Shown here piece after piece: positions 16,238 through 25,565 of a DNA stretch of 58,502 bases (the first letter of the stretch is position 1; each line of letters begins with the position of its first letter). Location of the stretch: contig CAZTHL010000011.1 of NCBI GenBank assembly GCA_964613585.1, forward strand, positions 1-58,502. Direction: 5' to 3'. The notes under the pieces were generated by a model. It made no database searches. It was not told where the DNA came from and saw nothing but the letters and a program-made list of their open reading frames with translations. A program made the position numbers and the translations under genes. This DNA is from CAZTHL01 sp964613585. GTDB taxonomy: Bacteria; Pseudomonadota; Alphaproteobacteria; DSM-16000; Inquilinaceae.

Positions 16238-18175
16238 TCAGGAACGGGCGCGTCGCATGCCGGTGTGAGGGCGCTGCCGGCGCCGCCCGGCCGGATCCCG
16301 CGGCGTGCCCGCGCCGTGGCGGCGCTGGCGCTCCTCGACGACACCGATCAGCATCTCCGCCACCTCGTCGAGGATCGCCCGGTCGTCGAACACGCGATCG
16401 GATCGCTCGAGGATCCGGGCGCTCAGCGCCTGCCGGCGCGCCGGGTCGGTGGCGATGGCGATCGCCTTGTCCACATAGTCGTCCTTGTCGCCGGCGATCG
16501 TGTCCTCGATGCCCATCTGCCGGTAGAGCGCGTAGCAGAACCGGCCCCGCATGAACCGGGACGGCAAGGTCACCACCGGCGTGCCGACATGGCAGGCCTC
16601 GTAGTTCGTGTTGCCGCCCCCGAAGTGCATCGGGTCGAGCATCACCGCGCTGGCTCGGATGGTCGCCAGGAACTGGTCGTGCGACCGGAACGGCAGATAG
16701 ACGATCCGGTCGACATCGCCATCAAGGCGCGCCTTCAGGCGCTCGCGGACGAAGTCGGCCGCGGTCTTGCTCCAGGGCTGCTGGATGGCGATCGTGGCGG
16801 TCGGGTCCCGACGGAGGATGCCTTCGAGGATCTCGTCAAACTCGGGATGCAGCTTCATCGGCGTCTGGGGGCACAGATACAGCGTGCCGTTGGCGGGCAG
16901 GCCGAGATCCTCCCGGCTCAGCTCCGGGATCTCGGTCTCGGGGCGCTCGTAGCAGGCGGTGACTCGGGATGCCTTCAGCAAGGCCTCGGAGTAGTGGTCC
17001 TCGGCCCCTTCGATCTCGAGCGCTTCCGACGACAGGAAATAGTCGATCGTGGGCACGCCGGTCGTCACCGGGTGGCCCCAGCTCACCAGCTGGACCGGCG
17101 CCAGGCGGAAGAAGCTGAGCCCATAGAGCCAGGGGTCCATGCCGATATCGGTGTAGAAGAGGATATCGAGCTTCTGCCGCGCCACGATCTCCTTCAACTC
17201 GTGGAAGAAGCGGGGCAGGACGAGGTATTTGTCGGCCCCCTCCCGGAACCGGCGCACGATCGGGTCGTCCGGAAGCGATGGACTGAAGACGATGATCTCG
17301 AAGTCGTCCCGCGGAAAGTGATTGACCAGGCCGGAGAACAGGCGGCCGATCGTGTGCTGCTTGAACTTCTGCGAGATCAGCCCGAGGCGAAGCTTGCGCT
17401 TGCCCCGGCGGAACGGCTTTCGAGCCGGATCGGCGGCCCGTGCCGCCTCGCGCGCCTCCGGCACGGCCTGCCGCACGAAGGCCGCCATGGCCTCCATAAG
17501 GGGCCGGTCGTTGCAGCCGTGATAGGCCAGCAGGAACAGGCTGAACGCCACGTCGTTCACGGACGGCAGGCGGAGGCCCAGCCGGGGCAGATGCTCCATC
17601 GACTCCTGCAGCAGTCGCCGCGAGCTGATTATGTGGTCGACCGACCGGTAGATCAGCGGCAGGCAGGTCAGCGCTCGCACGAGGTGGCGCGGATCGCCGT
17701 CGAGTTGGAACGCCCGCTCGAAGGCCTCGATGGCCGCCTGCGTCTCGTTCGACTGCTCGAGACTGACCGCGAGCTCGGCCTGGAAGGCGGCGTTGCCGGG
17801 CTGAAGTTGCGTGGCCCGGGTGGCCGCGGCGATGGCTCGAGGCAGCCGGCCCATGGCACGGTTTGCCTTGGCGAGAAGGTCGTAGGCCTCGGCGTAGTCA
17901 TGCGTGTGGGCTATGCAGTGGGCCGCGGCAATGGCCGCTTCCTTGGGGCGGTTCTGGCGCAGGAGGAGCGTGGCGAGCGCGAAGTAGGCGGCCGGGTCGT
18001 CCGGCGCCTCGGTCAGCCGGCGCGCCTGCTGCAGCAGGACCTCATCGGAGGTCCGTCTCAGCAGCTCGTTGATCGCCTGTGCCAGCGGCGGCTTGTTCTT
18101 CTCCGTCTCTCCGGAAGGCTCGTCGGACCCGTCGGCGAGAGCATCCGGGTTTTGAGCCGAAGGCTGTGCTGTCAT
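16238..18175 (-). CDS. TPR-GT41 (OGT/SPINDLY-like) glycosyltransferase B
   Basis: A 645-residue paralogue of the neighbouring glycosyltransferases, colinear over its length. TPR helices occupy about residues 25-180. The GT41 part starts with KRKLRLGLISQKFKQHTIGR and includes VSWGHPVTTGVPTIDYFLSS, LYLCPQTPMKLHPE and HFGGGNTNYEACHVGTPVVT. All nucleotide-binding motifs are intact, so it should be active. Upstream DNA carries a CtrA-type box (18260-18274) and a leader block that is nearly repeated before paralogue C. The first gene of a two-gene unit with A. TPR domains in this family select the protein target; three different TPR parts might mean three acceptors or acceptor sites. Confidence 0.85.
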   Translation of the reverse strand: MTAQPSAQNPDALADGSDEPSGETEKNKPPLAQAINELLRRTSDEVLLQQARRLTEAPDDPAAYFALATLLLRQNRPKEAAIAAAHCIAHTHDYAEAYDLLAKANRAMGRLPRAIAAATRATQLQPGNAAFQAELAVSLEQSNETQAAIEAFERAFQLDGDPRHLVRALTCLPLIYRSVDHIISSRRLLQESMEHLPRLGLRLPSVNDVAFSLFLLAYHGCNDRPLMEAMAAFVRQAVPEAREAARAADPARKPFRRGKRKLRLGLISQKFKQHTIGRLFSGLVNHFPRDDFEIIVFSPSLPDDPIVRRFREGADKYLVLPRFFHELKEIVARQKLDILFYTDIGMDPWLYGLSFFRLAPVQLVSWGHPVTTGVPTIDYFLSSEALEIEGAEDHYSEALLKASRVTACYERPETEIPELSREDLGLPANGTLYLCPQTPMKLHPEFDEILEGILRRDPTATIAIQQPWSKTAADFVRERLKARLDGDVDRIVYLPFRSHDQFLATIRASAVMLDPMHFGGGNTNYEACHVGTPVVTLPSRFMRGRFCYALYRQMGIEDTIAGDKDDYVDKAIAIATDPARRQALSARILERSDRVFDDRAILDEVAEMLIGVVEERQRRHGAGTPRDPAGRRRQRPHTGMRRARS

Positions 18176-18206
18176 TAACCGGACCTATGCGCTTTCGACG
18201 TCTAAT
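18176..18206 (-). repeat. Leader block shared with glycosyltransferase C
   Basis: This block immediately upstream of glycosyltransferase B matches 21765-21795 upstream of C at most positions, with the invariant core CCTATGCGCTTTCG. Together with the CtrA-type boxes at 18260 and 21849 it shows that the two genes were duplicated with their promoters. Confidence 0.7.
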
Positions 18207-18259
18207 GGAGGGGCCGGGCGATCCCGCTCTCGGGCCGCCGCAGGATCCTTCCACATTGC

Positions 18260-18274
18260 TTAAGAAAGCTCGAA
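18260..18274 (-). promoter_or_regulatory. CtrA-like box upstream of glycosyltransferase B
   Basis: On the minus strand: TTCG-AGCTTTC-TTAA, six of eight consensus matches with exact N7 spacing, 85 bp upstream of the start. The same element (TTCG-AGCTTTG-TTAA) precedes paralogue C. Confidence 0.4.
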
Positions 18275-18286
18275 AGCGCGTCGCCG

Positions 18287-19627
18287 ATGACTGGGACCAA
18301 GACGACGGAGACATCTCCTCATCACCTTCCGGATGAGCCCGGCCGGCAGTCGGCCGAGACGGTGCGTGAGGCGACCTGCGTGGCGTGCGGGCATCCGCTG
18401 GCGGCCACCTTCTTCGCCCCCGAGCCGCAGCCGCTGGTCACCCTCGGCTGGCCGGACAGCGCGGCCGCGGCCCGGTCCATGACGCGGCTGCCGCTCGACT
18501 TCGTGCGGTGCCTTGCGTGCGGTCACGTCTGGAACACGCGCTTCGAATACGCCGCGGTGCCGTACGGCCAAAACCCGAACCGGATGTTCAACCGCGGCAG
18601 TGGCTGGACCCGGTTCCTGGACGAGCTCCGGGCGCAGCTGCTTGCCCGCCTGCCCGACGAGCCCACGGTGGTCGAGATCGGCTGCGGCGAGGGTCACCTG
18701 CTGCGCGGCCTTGCCGAGCAGCGCCCGGCGGGGCGCTATGTCGGCTTCGATCCCAACGGCGCGGTCGACAGCGGCAACGGCTTGATCGCGTTCCGCCAGG
18801 AGCTGTTCACGCCGGAGCGCCACATATCCGAGCTGCGCCCCGACCTCATCGTCATGCGCCATGTCCTGGAGCATCTGGTCGACCCCCGCGCGTTCGTGCA
18901 GCGTCTGGCGTACGGCGCCGGGCTGATGGGGCGGCCGATCGCGTTCTACGCCGAGGTGCCGTGCATCGATCGGGTCCTCGGCACCGGCCGGCTGGCCGAC
19001 TTCTTCTACGAGCACGCCTCGCATTTCTCGAGCCGTTCGCTTGCCGCGCTGCTGGAGCCGGCCGCCGAGCGGGTCGACTTCGTCGAGACGGCCTACGACG
19101 GCGAGGTCGTCTGCGGCCTTGCCCGCCTGAGGGCGCGCGTCGAGGACACGGTCAAGGCCAGGAATACCGAGGCGTTCCTTCGCCGCAGCCGGCTCAGCCG
19201 ACGCACCGTGGCGGAGCAGCTCGAGACGCTGCGTCAGGGCGCGGAGTGCCTGGTGATCTGGGGCGGCACCGGCAAGGCGGCGGCCTTCATCAACTACTAC
19301 GGCTGCGACGCCGAGCGCTTCCCGCTGGTGGTCGACAGCGACCCCGAGAAGGCCGGCTCGTTCGTGCCGGGCACCGGCCAGCCGATCCAGTTCCGCGATG
19401 CTCTTGCGGGCCGGCGGGTCGACATCCTGATCGTCCCCATGGCGTGGCGGGCATGGGACGTGTGCGACGAGATCCGACGCTGCGGCCTGTCCGTCGACCG
19501 GATCCTGATCGAGCATGACGGCCGCCTCGTCGACTTCCTGACGGACGAGCATCCGTATCGCCGGCCGGCCAGGACCCGGGGTCATGCCGTCCGGACGGCG
19601 CAAGCCCGGCAGGAGGCCGCGGCCTGA
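18287..19627 (+). CDS. Sugar C-methyltransferase-like protein (SAM-dependent)
   Basis: A 446-residue protein with the three-part layout of the deoxysugar C-methyltransferase family. An N-terminal zinc-binding part has paired cysteines C31/C34 and C75/C78 (CVACGH, CLACGH). A Rossmann SAM-binding domain carries VVEIGCGEGHLL at about 128-139 and MRHVLEHLVDPRAF. A C-terminal nucleotide-binding-like domain carries IWGGTGKAAAFINYYG at about 320. Family members methylate NDP-bound hexoses. The gene diverges from glycosyltransferase B and points towards C, so it probably modifies a sugar donor or the flagellin glycan. The start lacks a strong ribosome site; a GTG about 75 bases downstream is possible. 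Confidence 0.78.
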   Translation: MTGTKTTETSPHHLPDEPGRQSAETVREATCVACGHPLAATFFAPEPQPLVTLGWPDSAAAARSMTRLPLDFVRCLACGHVWNTRFEYAAVPYGQNPNRMFNRGSGWTRFLDELRAQLLARLPDEPTVVEIGCGEGHLLRGLAEQRPAGRYVGFDPNGAVDSGNGLIAFRQELFTPERHISELRPDLIVMRHVLEHLVDPRAFVQRLAYGAGLMGRPIAFYAEVPCIDRVLGTGRLADFFYEHASHFSSRSLAALLEPAAERVDFVETAYDGEVVCGLARLRARVEDTVKARNTEAFLRRSRLSRRTVAEQLETLRQGAECLVIWGGTGKAAAFINYYGCDAERFPLVVDSDPEKAGSFVPGTGQPIQFRDALAGRRVDILIVPMAWRAWDVCDEIRRCGLSVDRILIEHDGRLVDFLTDEHPYRRPARTRGHAVRTAQARQEAAA

Positions 19628-19811
19628 CAGCGGCACTGCGCCGCCGGGCAGCCGTTCCGAGGACGTCGTCACGCCCGCGTGCGCAGGTGACGTCCCGTGC
19701 CGTGGTGTCGCCGAGGAGCTGGGAATGACCGGCTGGCCGGAGCGACCGCCCACGGGTCTGGCGCAGTCTCTTCGGCCGCTCAGGCGCGACTGCCCGTCAG
19801 GTGGAAACGCT

Positions 19812-21764
19812 CTAGCCCGCCGCCCGTCTGCCGGGGCGATGGCGGGCCGGCCGGGCGGCGGGTTGGCGCTCGTCCACGATTTGAATGAACATGGCGGCGA
19901 CCTCCTCGAGGATCGCGCGGTCATCGAAGACGCGGTCCGCCCGCTCGAGGATCATCGCGCTCAAGCGATCGCGGCGGGATCGGTCCCTGGCGATGCCCAC
20001 GGCCTTGTCGACATAGTCGGCCTTGTCCCGGGCGATGGTGTCGTCGATCCCCATCTGTCGATAAAGCGCGTGGCAGAAGCGGCCCCGCATGAACCGGGAA
20101 GGCAGGCTGACCACCGGCAGCCCGACGTGGCATGCCTCGTAATTCGTGTTGCCGCCGCCGAAATGGAGCGGATCGAGCATGACGTCCGCCGCCTTCATCA
20201 TGGCCAGGAACAGCTCGTGCCGGCGCGGCGGGACGAAGATCACGCGCTCGGTGTCCTCGCCAAGACGAGCGCCCAGCCGTTGGCGCACGAGGTCGCCGGC
20301 CGTGTCGTGCCAGGGCCTTTGAAGGGCGACGATCCCGCAGGGATCGCGGCGCAGGATACCCGCGATGATCTCGTCGAACTCGGGGTGCAGCTTCATCGGC
20401 GTCTGCGGGCACAGATACAGGCTGCCGTCCGCCGGCAGGCCCAGGTCGCGCCGGCTCGCCGCCGGAATGGCGAGGTCGGGCCGCTCGTAGCAGGCGGTGA
20501 CGCGGCTCGCCCGGAGGAGACGCTCCGAGTAATGGTCCTCGGACCCTTCGGTCTCCAGGTCCTCTGACGAGAGGAAGAAGTCGAGGGTGGGAACCCCGGA
20601 GGTAACCGGATGCCCCCAGCTCAGGACCTGCGCCGGGGCGAGGCGCGCGTGGGCGAGGCCGTAGGTCAGCGGATCCATGCCGACATCCGGGTAAAACAGG
20701 ATGTCGAGCGCGTGGTCGGCGATAATCCGGCGGATCTCGTCGATCATCTGCGGCAGGACGATGTACCGGTCGGCGCCCTCCCGGAAGCCCCTGACCAGCG
20801 GGTCCTCGGCGTGCGGCGGTGAAAAGACCACGACCTCGACGTCGTCACGCGGGAAATGGCGAACCATTCCCAGAAACAGGCGACCGATCGTATGCTGCTT
20901 GAAGCGGGTCGACACGAGGCCAAGACGCCGCTTGCGGCGACCGCGGCGGATGCCTCCACCTCCGGGGCGCCTGAGCCCGCTGGCGACGAAGGCGCTCGCA
21001 GGTACCGCCCGACGCACGAAGGCCGCCATCGACTCCATGATCTCGCGGTCATTCAAGCCATGATAGGCCAAGTAGAACATGCTGAACGCGGGATCGACCG
21101 GCGACGGCAGGCGGAAGCCGCTGCCCAGGAGCAGCCGCAGCGCCTCGGCGAGCAAGCTTCGGCACTGCTCGATATGCTCGACCGACCGGTAGACGACCGG
21201 CATCAGGGTCATCGCGCGCACCAGGTGGCCGCAATCGCCATCGATCCTGTAGGCCGCCTCGTAGCAGCGGATCGCCTCGTCGGTCTCGTTCGCCTGCGCG
21301 AGGCTGGCAGCCAGATTGGCCCGGTACAATGCGTTGGCCGGATCGAGCGCCACCGATCTGCGGCCGGCCGCGATCGACAGGGTCAGCTTGCCGAGCGCCC
21401 GATAGGCATGGCTGACGACGTGATAGCCTTCGGCACAGCGAGGATCTCGCGCCACGCAGTGGGCCGCCGCGACAGCGGCATGCGACCAGAGACCGAGCCT
21501 TGCCAGCTCGGTCGACAGGCCCAGAAGCGCCGAGTCATCCTCCGGCCTCGCAGCGAGCGCCTCGAGGAAGCCGGCCAGCGCCGGGTCGCCGGCCCGCCCT
21601 CGGAGGTCCTCGATGAAGGACTGAAGCGCTTGATGGTGCGTGTCGCCATTCGCCGGGGCAACGCTGCGATCGTCGATGGCACCGAGGTGCTCGGTCAGTG
21701 GCGACCCATAGGCCAGGTCTTCGGGGTCGGTAACGCGGGATTCCGGCAAAGGCGGAGCCGTCAT
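19812..21764 (-). CDS. TPR-GT41 (OGT/SPINDLY-like) glycosyltransferase C
   Basis: A 650-residue third paralogue, separated from A and B by the methyltransferase gene. TPR helices lie at about 50-220, then the GT41 domain with RKRRLGLVSTRFKQHTIGRL, LSWGHPVTSGVPTLDFFLSS, LYLCPQTPMKLHPE and HFGGGNTNYEACHVGLPVVS. Catalytic-region motifs are intact. Its promoter region is a near copy of that of B, including the CtrA-type box. It is divergent from the UDP-xylose synthase-like gene. As with A and B, flagellin is the likely acceptor from location and from FlmG resemblance; this is inference. Confidence 0.85.
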   Translation of the reverse strand: MTAPPLPESRVTDPEDLAYGSPLTEHLGAIDDRSVAPANGDTHHQALQSFIEDLRGRAGDPALAGFLEALAARPEDDSALLGLSTELARLGLWSHAAVAAAHCVARDPRCAEGYHVVSHAYRALGKLTLSIAAGRRSVALDPANALYRANLAASLAQANETDEAIRCYEAAYRIDGDCGHLVRAMTLMPVVYRSVEHIEQCRSLLAEALRLLLGSGFRLPSPVDPAFSMFYLAYHGLNDREIMESMAAFVRRAVPASAFVASGLRRPGGGGIRRGRRKRRLGLVSTRFKQHTIGRLFLGMVRHFPRDDVEVVVFSPPHAEDPLVRGFREGADRYIVLPQMIDEIRRIIADHALDILFYPDVGMDPLTYGLAHARLAPAQVLSWGHPVTSGVPTLDFFLSSEDLETEGSEDHYSERLLRASRVTACYERPDLAIPAASRRDLGLPADGSLYLCPQTPMKLHPEFDEIIAGILRRDPCGIVALQRPWHDTAGDLVRQRLGARLGEDTERVIFVPPRRHELFLAMMKAADVMLDPLHFGGGNTNYEACHVGLPVVSLPSRFMRGRFCHALYRQMGIDDTIARDKADYVDKAVGIARDRSRRDRLSAMILERADRVFDDRAILEEVAAMFIQIVDERQPAARPARHRPGRRAAG

Positions 21765-21848
21765 TAATCGAACCTATGCGCTTTCGTCGTGTAATCGCCG
21801 AGCCGCGACCTGCCGTCGCCCGAGCGGCCGCAGCATCCCTGGCAACGC

Positions 21849-21863
21849 TTAACAAAGCTCGAA
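21849..21863 (-). promoter_or_regulatory. CtrA-like box upstream of glycosyltransferase C
   Basis: On the minus strand: TTCG-AGCTTTG-TTAA, six of eight matches, 85 bp upstream of the start codon. Its core GCTTTG-TTAA equals that of the sciP box. Confidence 0.42.
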
Positions 21864-22038
21864 GGCGCGCTGGCCATGACCGCGACACGTCCCGAGGCCC
21901 CCGACGGTCGGTGGGATAGCCCCCGGACGCCCGCCGGCCTCGCCGGCGGTCTCGACACGGGCCGCGGCTTTCCGGCGATCAACCCCGATCATCACCGAAC
22001 AGCAACCGCCTAGACCTACCAGGCAGGAGTTCCGCGCC

Positions 22039-23097
<1,059 letters not shown>

Positions 23098-23103
23098 CCG
23101 GGT

Positions 23104-23134
23104 GCCGGCCGGGCGGCAACGTCGCCCGGCCGGC
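23104..23134 (+). terminator. 12-bp perfect hairpin after uxs
   Basis: GCCGGCCGGGCG pairs perfectly with CGCCCGGCCGGC across the loop GCAACGT, 6 bp after the stop codon. There is no U-tract, so termination may be inefficient or Rho-assisted. Confidence 0.6.
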
Positions 23135-23200
23135 CGGCGGCCCGATCCTGGCGAGCCCCTTGAGCTGACACCTCGGGCTCCGCTCCCGACCGCTGTCCCC

Positions 23201-23240
23201 CGGCCTTTGGCCCCCTTGCCTTTGGCCCCCTTGCCTTTGG
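23201..23240. repeat. 15-bp tandem repeat in the uxs-fliW gap
   Basis: CCCCCTTGCCTTTGG occurs twice (23211-23225, 23226-23240), preceded by a partial copy. The rest of the 668-bp gap (23098-23765) shows only the uxs hairpin and a possible fragment of an oxidoreductase at 23652-23801. Confidence 0.85.
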
Positions 23241-23765
23241 CCTTCAGCCCGAAGGATACCCGCGAGCCCAGGGCGGCCGCCCGCTGTGGATAACCGGCTC
23301 GCCTACGCCAGACTCCAGGCGGTCGCTCCGGCAAGCCGGTTAACCACAGCTACACCACCTCCGGGGACATGACCCGGTGTGCGGAAGGCGAGGCTCCTCC
23401 GATACCCGCAGGGCGTTTCCCGGTCAGGTGGCTCGGTGCCGAGTCCACGCCAGGCGGAAACGCTCTCCTGTACGAAAGGTCTCCTCGACTCGGCTGAGCC
23501 GTCTTGTCCACGGACCAATCGGTCTTTGCTTCCCTGAGGATCGCGACCTGCCTCGGCTGCGATGCCGGGAACGCAGGATGCGGCGCGGCCCGTCGGTCGC
23601 CGATCTCAGCGGCTCGCCGGTCTGGATGGTGTATCGCACGGTACAGCGAGGATGCACGATGTGCGCCCCTCCACCGCTGAACGGCTGGCGGAGGAGCTGC
23701 GGATCATCCTTGGGCGCACAGACGTCTTGACGGACCGCGCGCTCGGGCGCCGCCGCGCCCCGCCC

Positions 23766-24278
23766 CTACATCATCTGGCGGATCTCGTACTGGTCGTTTG
23801 ACAGGACGTATTGCCAGGCGAGGTTCCGGGCGCTGTCGACGATGACCGGCGCGCGCGTGTTGACCGAGATCGACAGTCCATCCTCGCCGCGGTGCAGGGT
23901 GGCGATCAGCAGCGCCGCCACGTCGCCGGGCACCACGCCGAGATTGCGGCCCGCCTCCTCCACGTCGGACCAGGCCAGCAGGTCTGAGCTGGGCTCCACC
24001 GGGACGACCGCGAAGGCGAGCTGGGGCGTGTCGATCGACTGCAGCAGCAGCACCTCGGACAGGGCCGGGTTCGGCGCCCGGGTCAGGCCGAACAGATGGC
24101 TGTCGGGAAAGCCGGGCAGACCCTGCGGGAAGCTGAGGCAGCGGCGGCGGTCGAACTGCATGCGGCCGAAGCGCGTCTCGACCGTGAGCGAATGGTCCTC
24201 CGGTGGGATCAATTGCGCGCTGTCGGCGGTCTCCGCCGGGAGGACCTCGTGGCGTGCGGAGATCATAGCGGCGATCAT
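23766..24278 (-). CDS. fliW: Flagellar assembly factor FliW
   Basis: A 170-residue FliW. Diagnostic features are TRFGRMQFDRRRCLSFPQGLPGFPDSHLFGL (about 34-65, with the conserved F..GLPGF), LLLQSIDTPQLAFAVVP, and a C-terminal VNTRAPVIVDSARNLAWQ. FliW binds CsrA and, alternatively, newly made flagellin, so free flagellin releases CsrA to repress its own mRNA. It is the last gene of the flgI-to-fliW run, 67 bp after flgL. CsrA is encoded at 46710-46970 and a CsrA-type hairpin lies before flagellin 2. FliW is unusual in alphaproteobacteria, where FlaF/FlbT normally do this job. Confidence 0.92.
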   Translation of the reverse strand: MIAAMISARHEVLPAETADSAQLIPPEDHSLTVETRFGRMQFDRRRCLSFPQGLPGFPDSHLFGLTRAPNPALSEVLLLQSIDTPQLAFAVVPVEPSSDLLAWSDVEEAGRNLGVVPGDVAALLIATLHRGEDGLSISVNTRAPVIVDSARNLAWQYVLSNDQYEIRQMM

Positions 24279-24345
24279 TTCGTTCAGGTCTCCTGTCGGG
24301 TGCGGCCCGGCGCGAAACGGAACCCCACCCTAGCCAGGAAATCGT

Positions 24346-25533
24346 TTACCGAAGGTAATCGAGCAGGCTCAGGGCGCTGACCCGCGCCAGGGCGGCGAAA
24401 GACCCTTCAAGTTGTGCGGTATCGAAGGCCAGCTTGGTGCTCGCCTCGGCCACGTCGACGTCTTCGATGTCGGAGAGCAGGTTCTTGGCATAGACGTCGA
24501 ACTCCAGATGGCGATCGCGCGTTTGCTCGAAGGAGCTGGTGATGGCGCCGATCTGTCCGCGCTGGTCGCTCAGCCGGTCGACGATGCTGCGGGTCAGGTT
24601 GAAGGCGGCGTCGAGCACCTCGGTGCGTTCGCCGGTCGGATTGGTCTGATCGCCCGCGTATCGAATGGCCTTCATGACCCGCAGGAACTCGTCGAAGGCC
24701 GGGTAGTCGCCGGTGATACCGTACTCGATCTCGTAGGTCTCGTCGGCGCGGACCGACAAGATCTCCTGATCGCCCTGATAGTAGCGCAGGTCGGTGGCGT
24801 CGACGGCGAGCGGCTCGCCGGTCGTGTCGTCGATCAGCGAGGTCCGCACGATGTCCTGGCCGGCCGCGCTGGTGACCGTCACCTGGGTGCCGGCCGAGGC
24901 CACCGTCACGCCCGGGATGGCGGCACCGACGATGGCCGCCTCCAGGGCGGCGGCGTTCGCGAAGGGTCCGGCGAGTTCGACGGGCGCGCCGCCGTTCACG
25001 CCGTCGATGGTGAGGACGAGATTCCGGGCCCCGCCCGCGGGCACGGTGAAGACGACGGACGAATCCTCCGTCTGGAACGCCGAGGCGTCCGCCGGCGGCG
25101 AATCGGTCCGTGTGCCGGCGAACAGGTACCGCCCGGTCGAGGGGTCGGTCGCGTTGATCGCCGCCAGGATCTCGGGCTCATAGGTGTCCGCCCAGGTGGC
25201 GAGCCCGACATGGTCCATGTTGGTCCCGGTCATGGCGCTGCTCAGCTGGCTCAGCAGGTCCTGGGCGCGCTGCACCAGCGTATTGAGCGCCGTCTCCATG
25301 CTCAGCGTGCGGCTGAGACCGGTGTCGATGTTGGCGACGAAGCGCTGGCCGCGCTCGATCGAGCGCTCGAGGCTGACCGCCTCGGAGGCGCGGTCGCTGA
25401 TGCCGGAGTAGCGCACCGCCTTCTTGCCGCTGGCGATCGCGATGTGGGTCTCGGCGACCGCGGTCTCCGTCCGCCGGATGTGCGACAGGTTCTGCTGGAA
25501 GTGGTTGTGGGTCGGCACCCGGGTCAGGGTCAT
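24346..25533 (-). CDS. flgL: Hook-filament junction protein FlgL
   Basis: A 395-residue FlgL (HAP3). The flagellin-like N-terminus (HNHFQQNLSHIRRTETAVAETHIAIASGKKAVRYSGISDRASEAV) and C-terminus (DVDVAEASTKLAFDTAQLEGSFAALARVSALSLLDYLR) frame a variable middle. It joins hook to filament with FlgK. AAGGAGA precedes the ATG. It follows flgK by 32 bp in the minus-strand operon. Confidence 0.93.
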   Translation of the reverse strand: MTLTRVPTHNHFQQNLSHIRRTETAVAETHIAIASGKKAVRYSGISDRASEAVSLERSIERGQRFVANIDTGLSRTLSMETALNTLVQRAQDLLSQLSSAMTGTNMDHVGLATWADTYEPEILAAINATDPSTGRYLFAGTRTDSPPADASAFQTEDSSVVFTVPAGGARNLVLTIDGVNGGAPVELAGPFANAAALEAAIVGAAIPGVTVASAGTQVTVTSAAGQDIVRTSLIDDTTGEPLAVDATDLRYYQGDQEILSVRADETYEIEYGITGDYPAFDEFLRVMKAIRYAGDQTNPTGERTEVLDAAFNLTRSIVDRLSDQRGQIGAITSSFEQTRDRHLEFDVYAKNLLSDIEDVDVAEASTKLAFDTAQLEGSFAALARVSALSLLDYLR

Positions 25534-25565
25534 GGCGATGTCTCCTTGGCGACCGGCGGCTGGCG

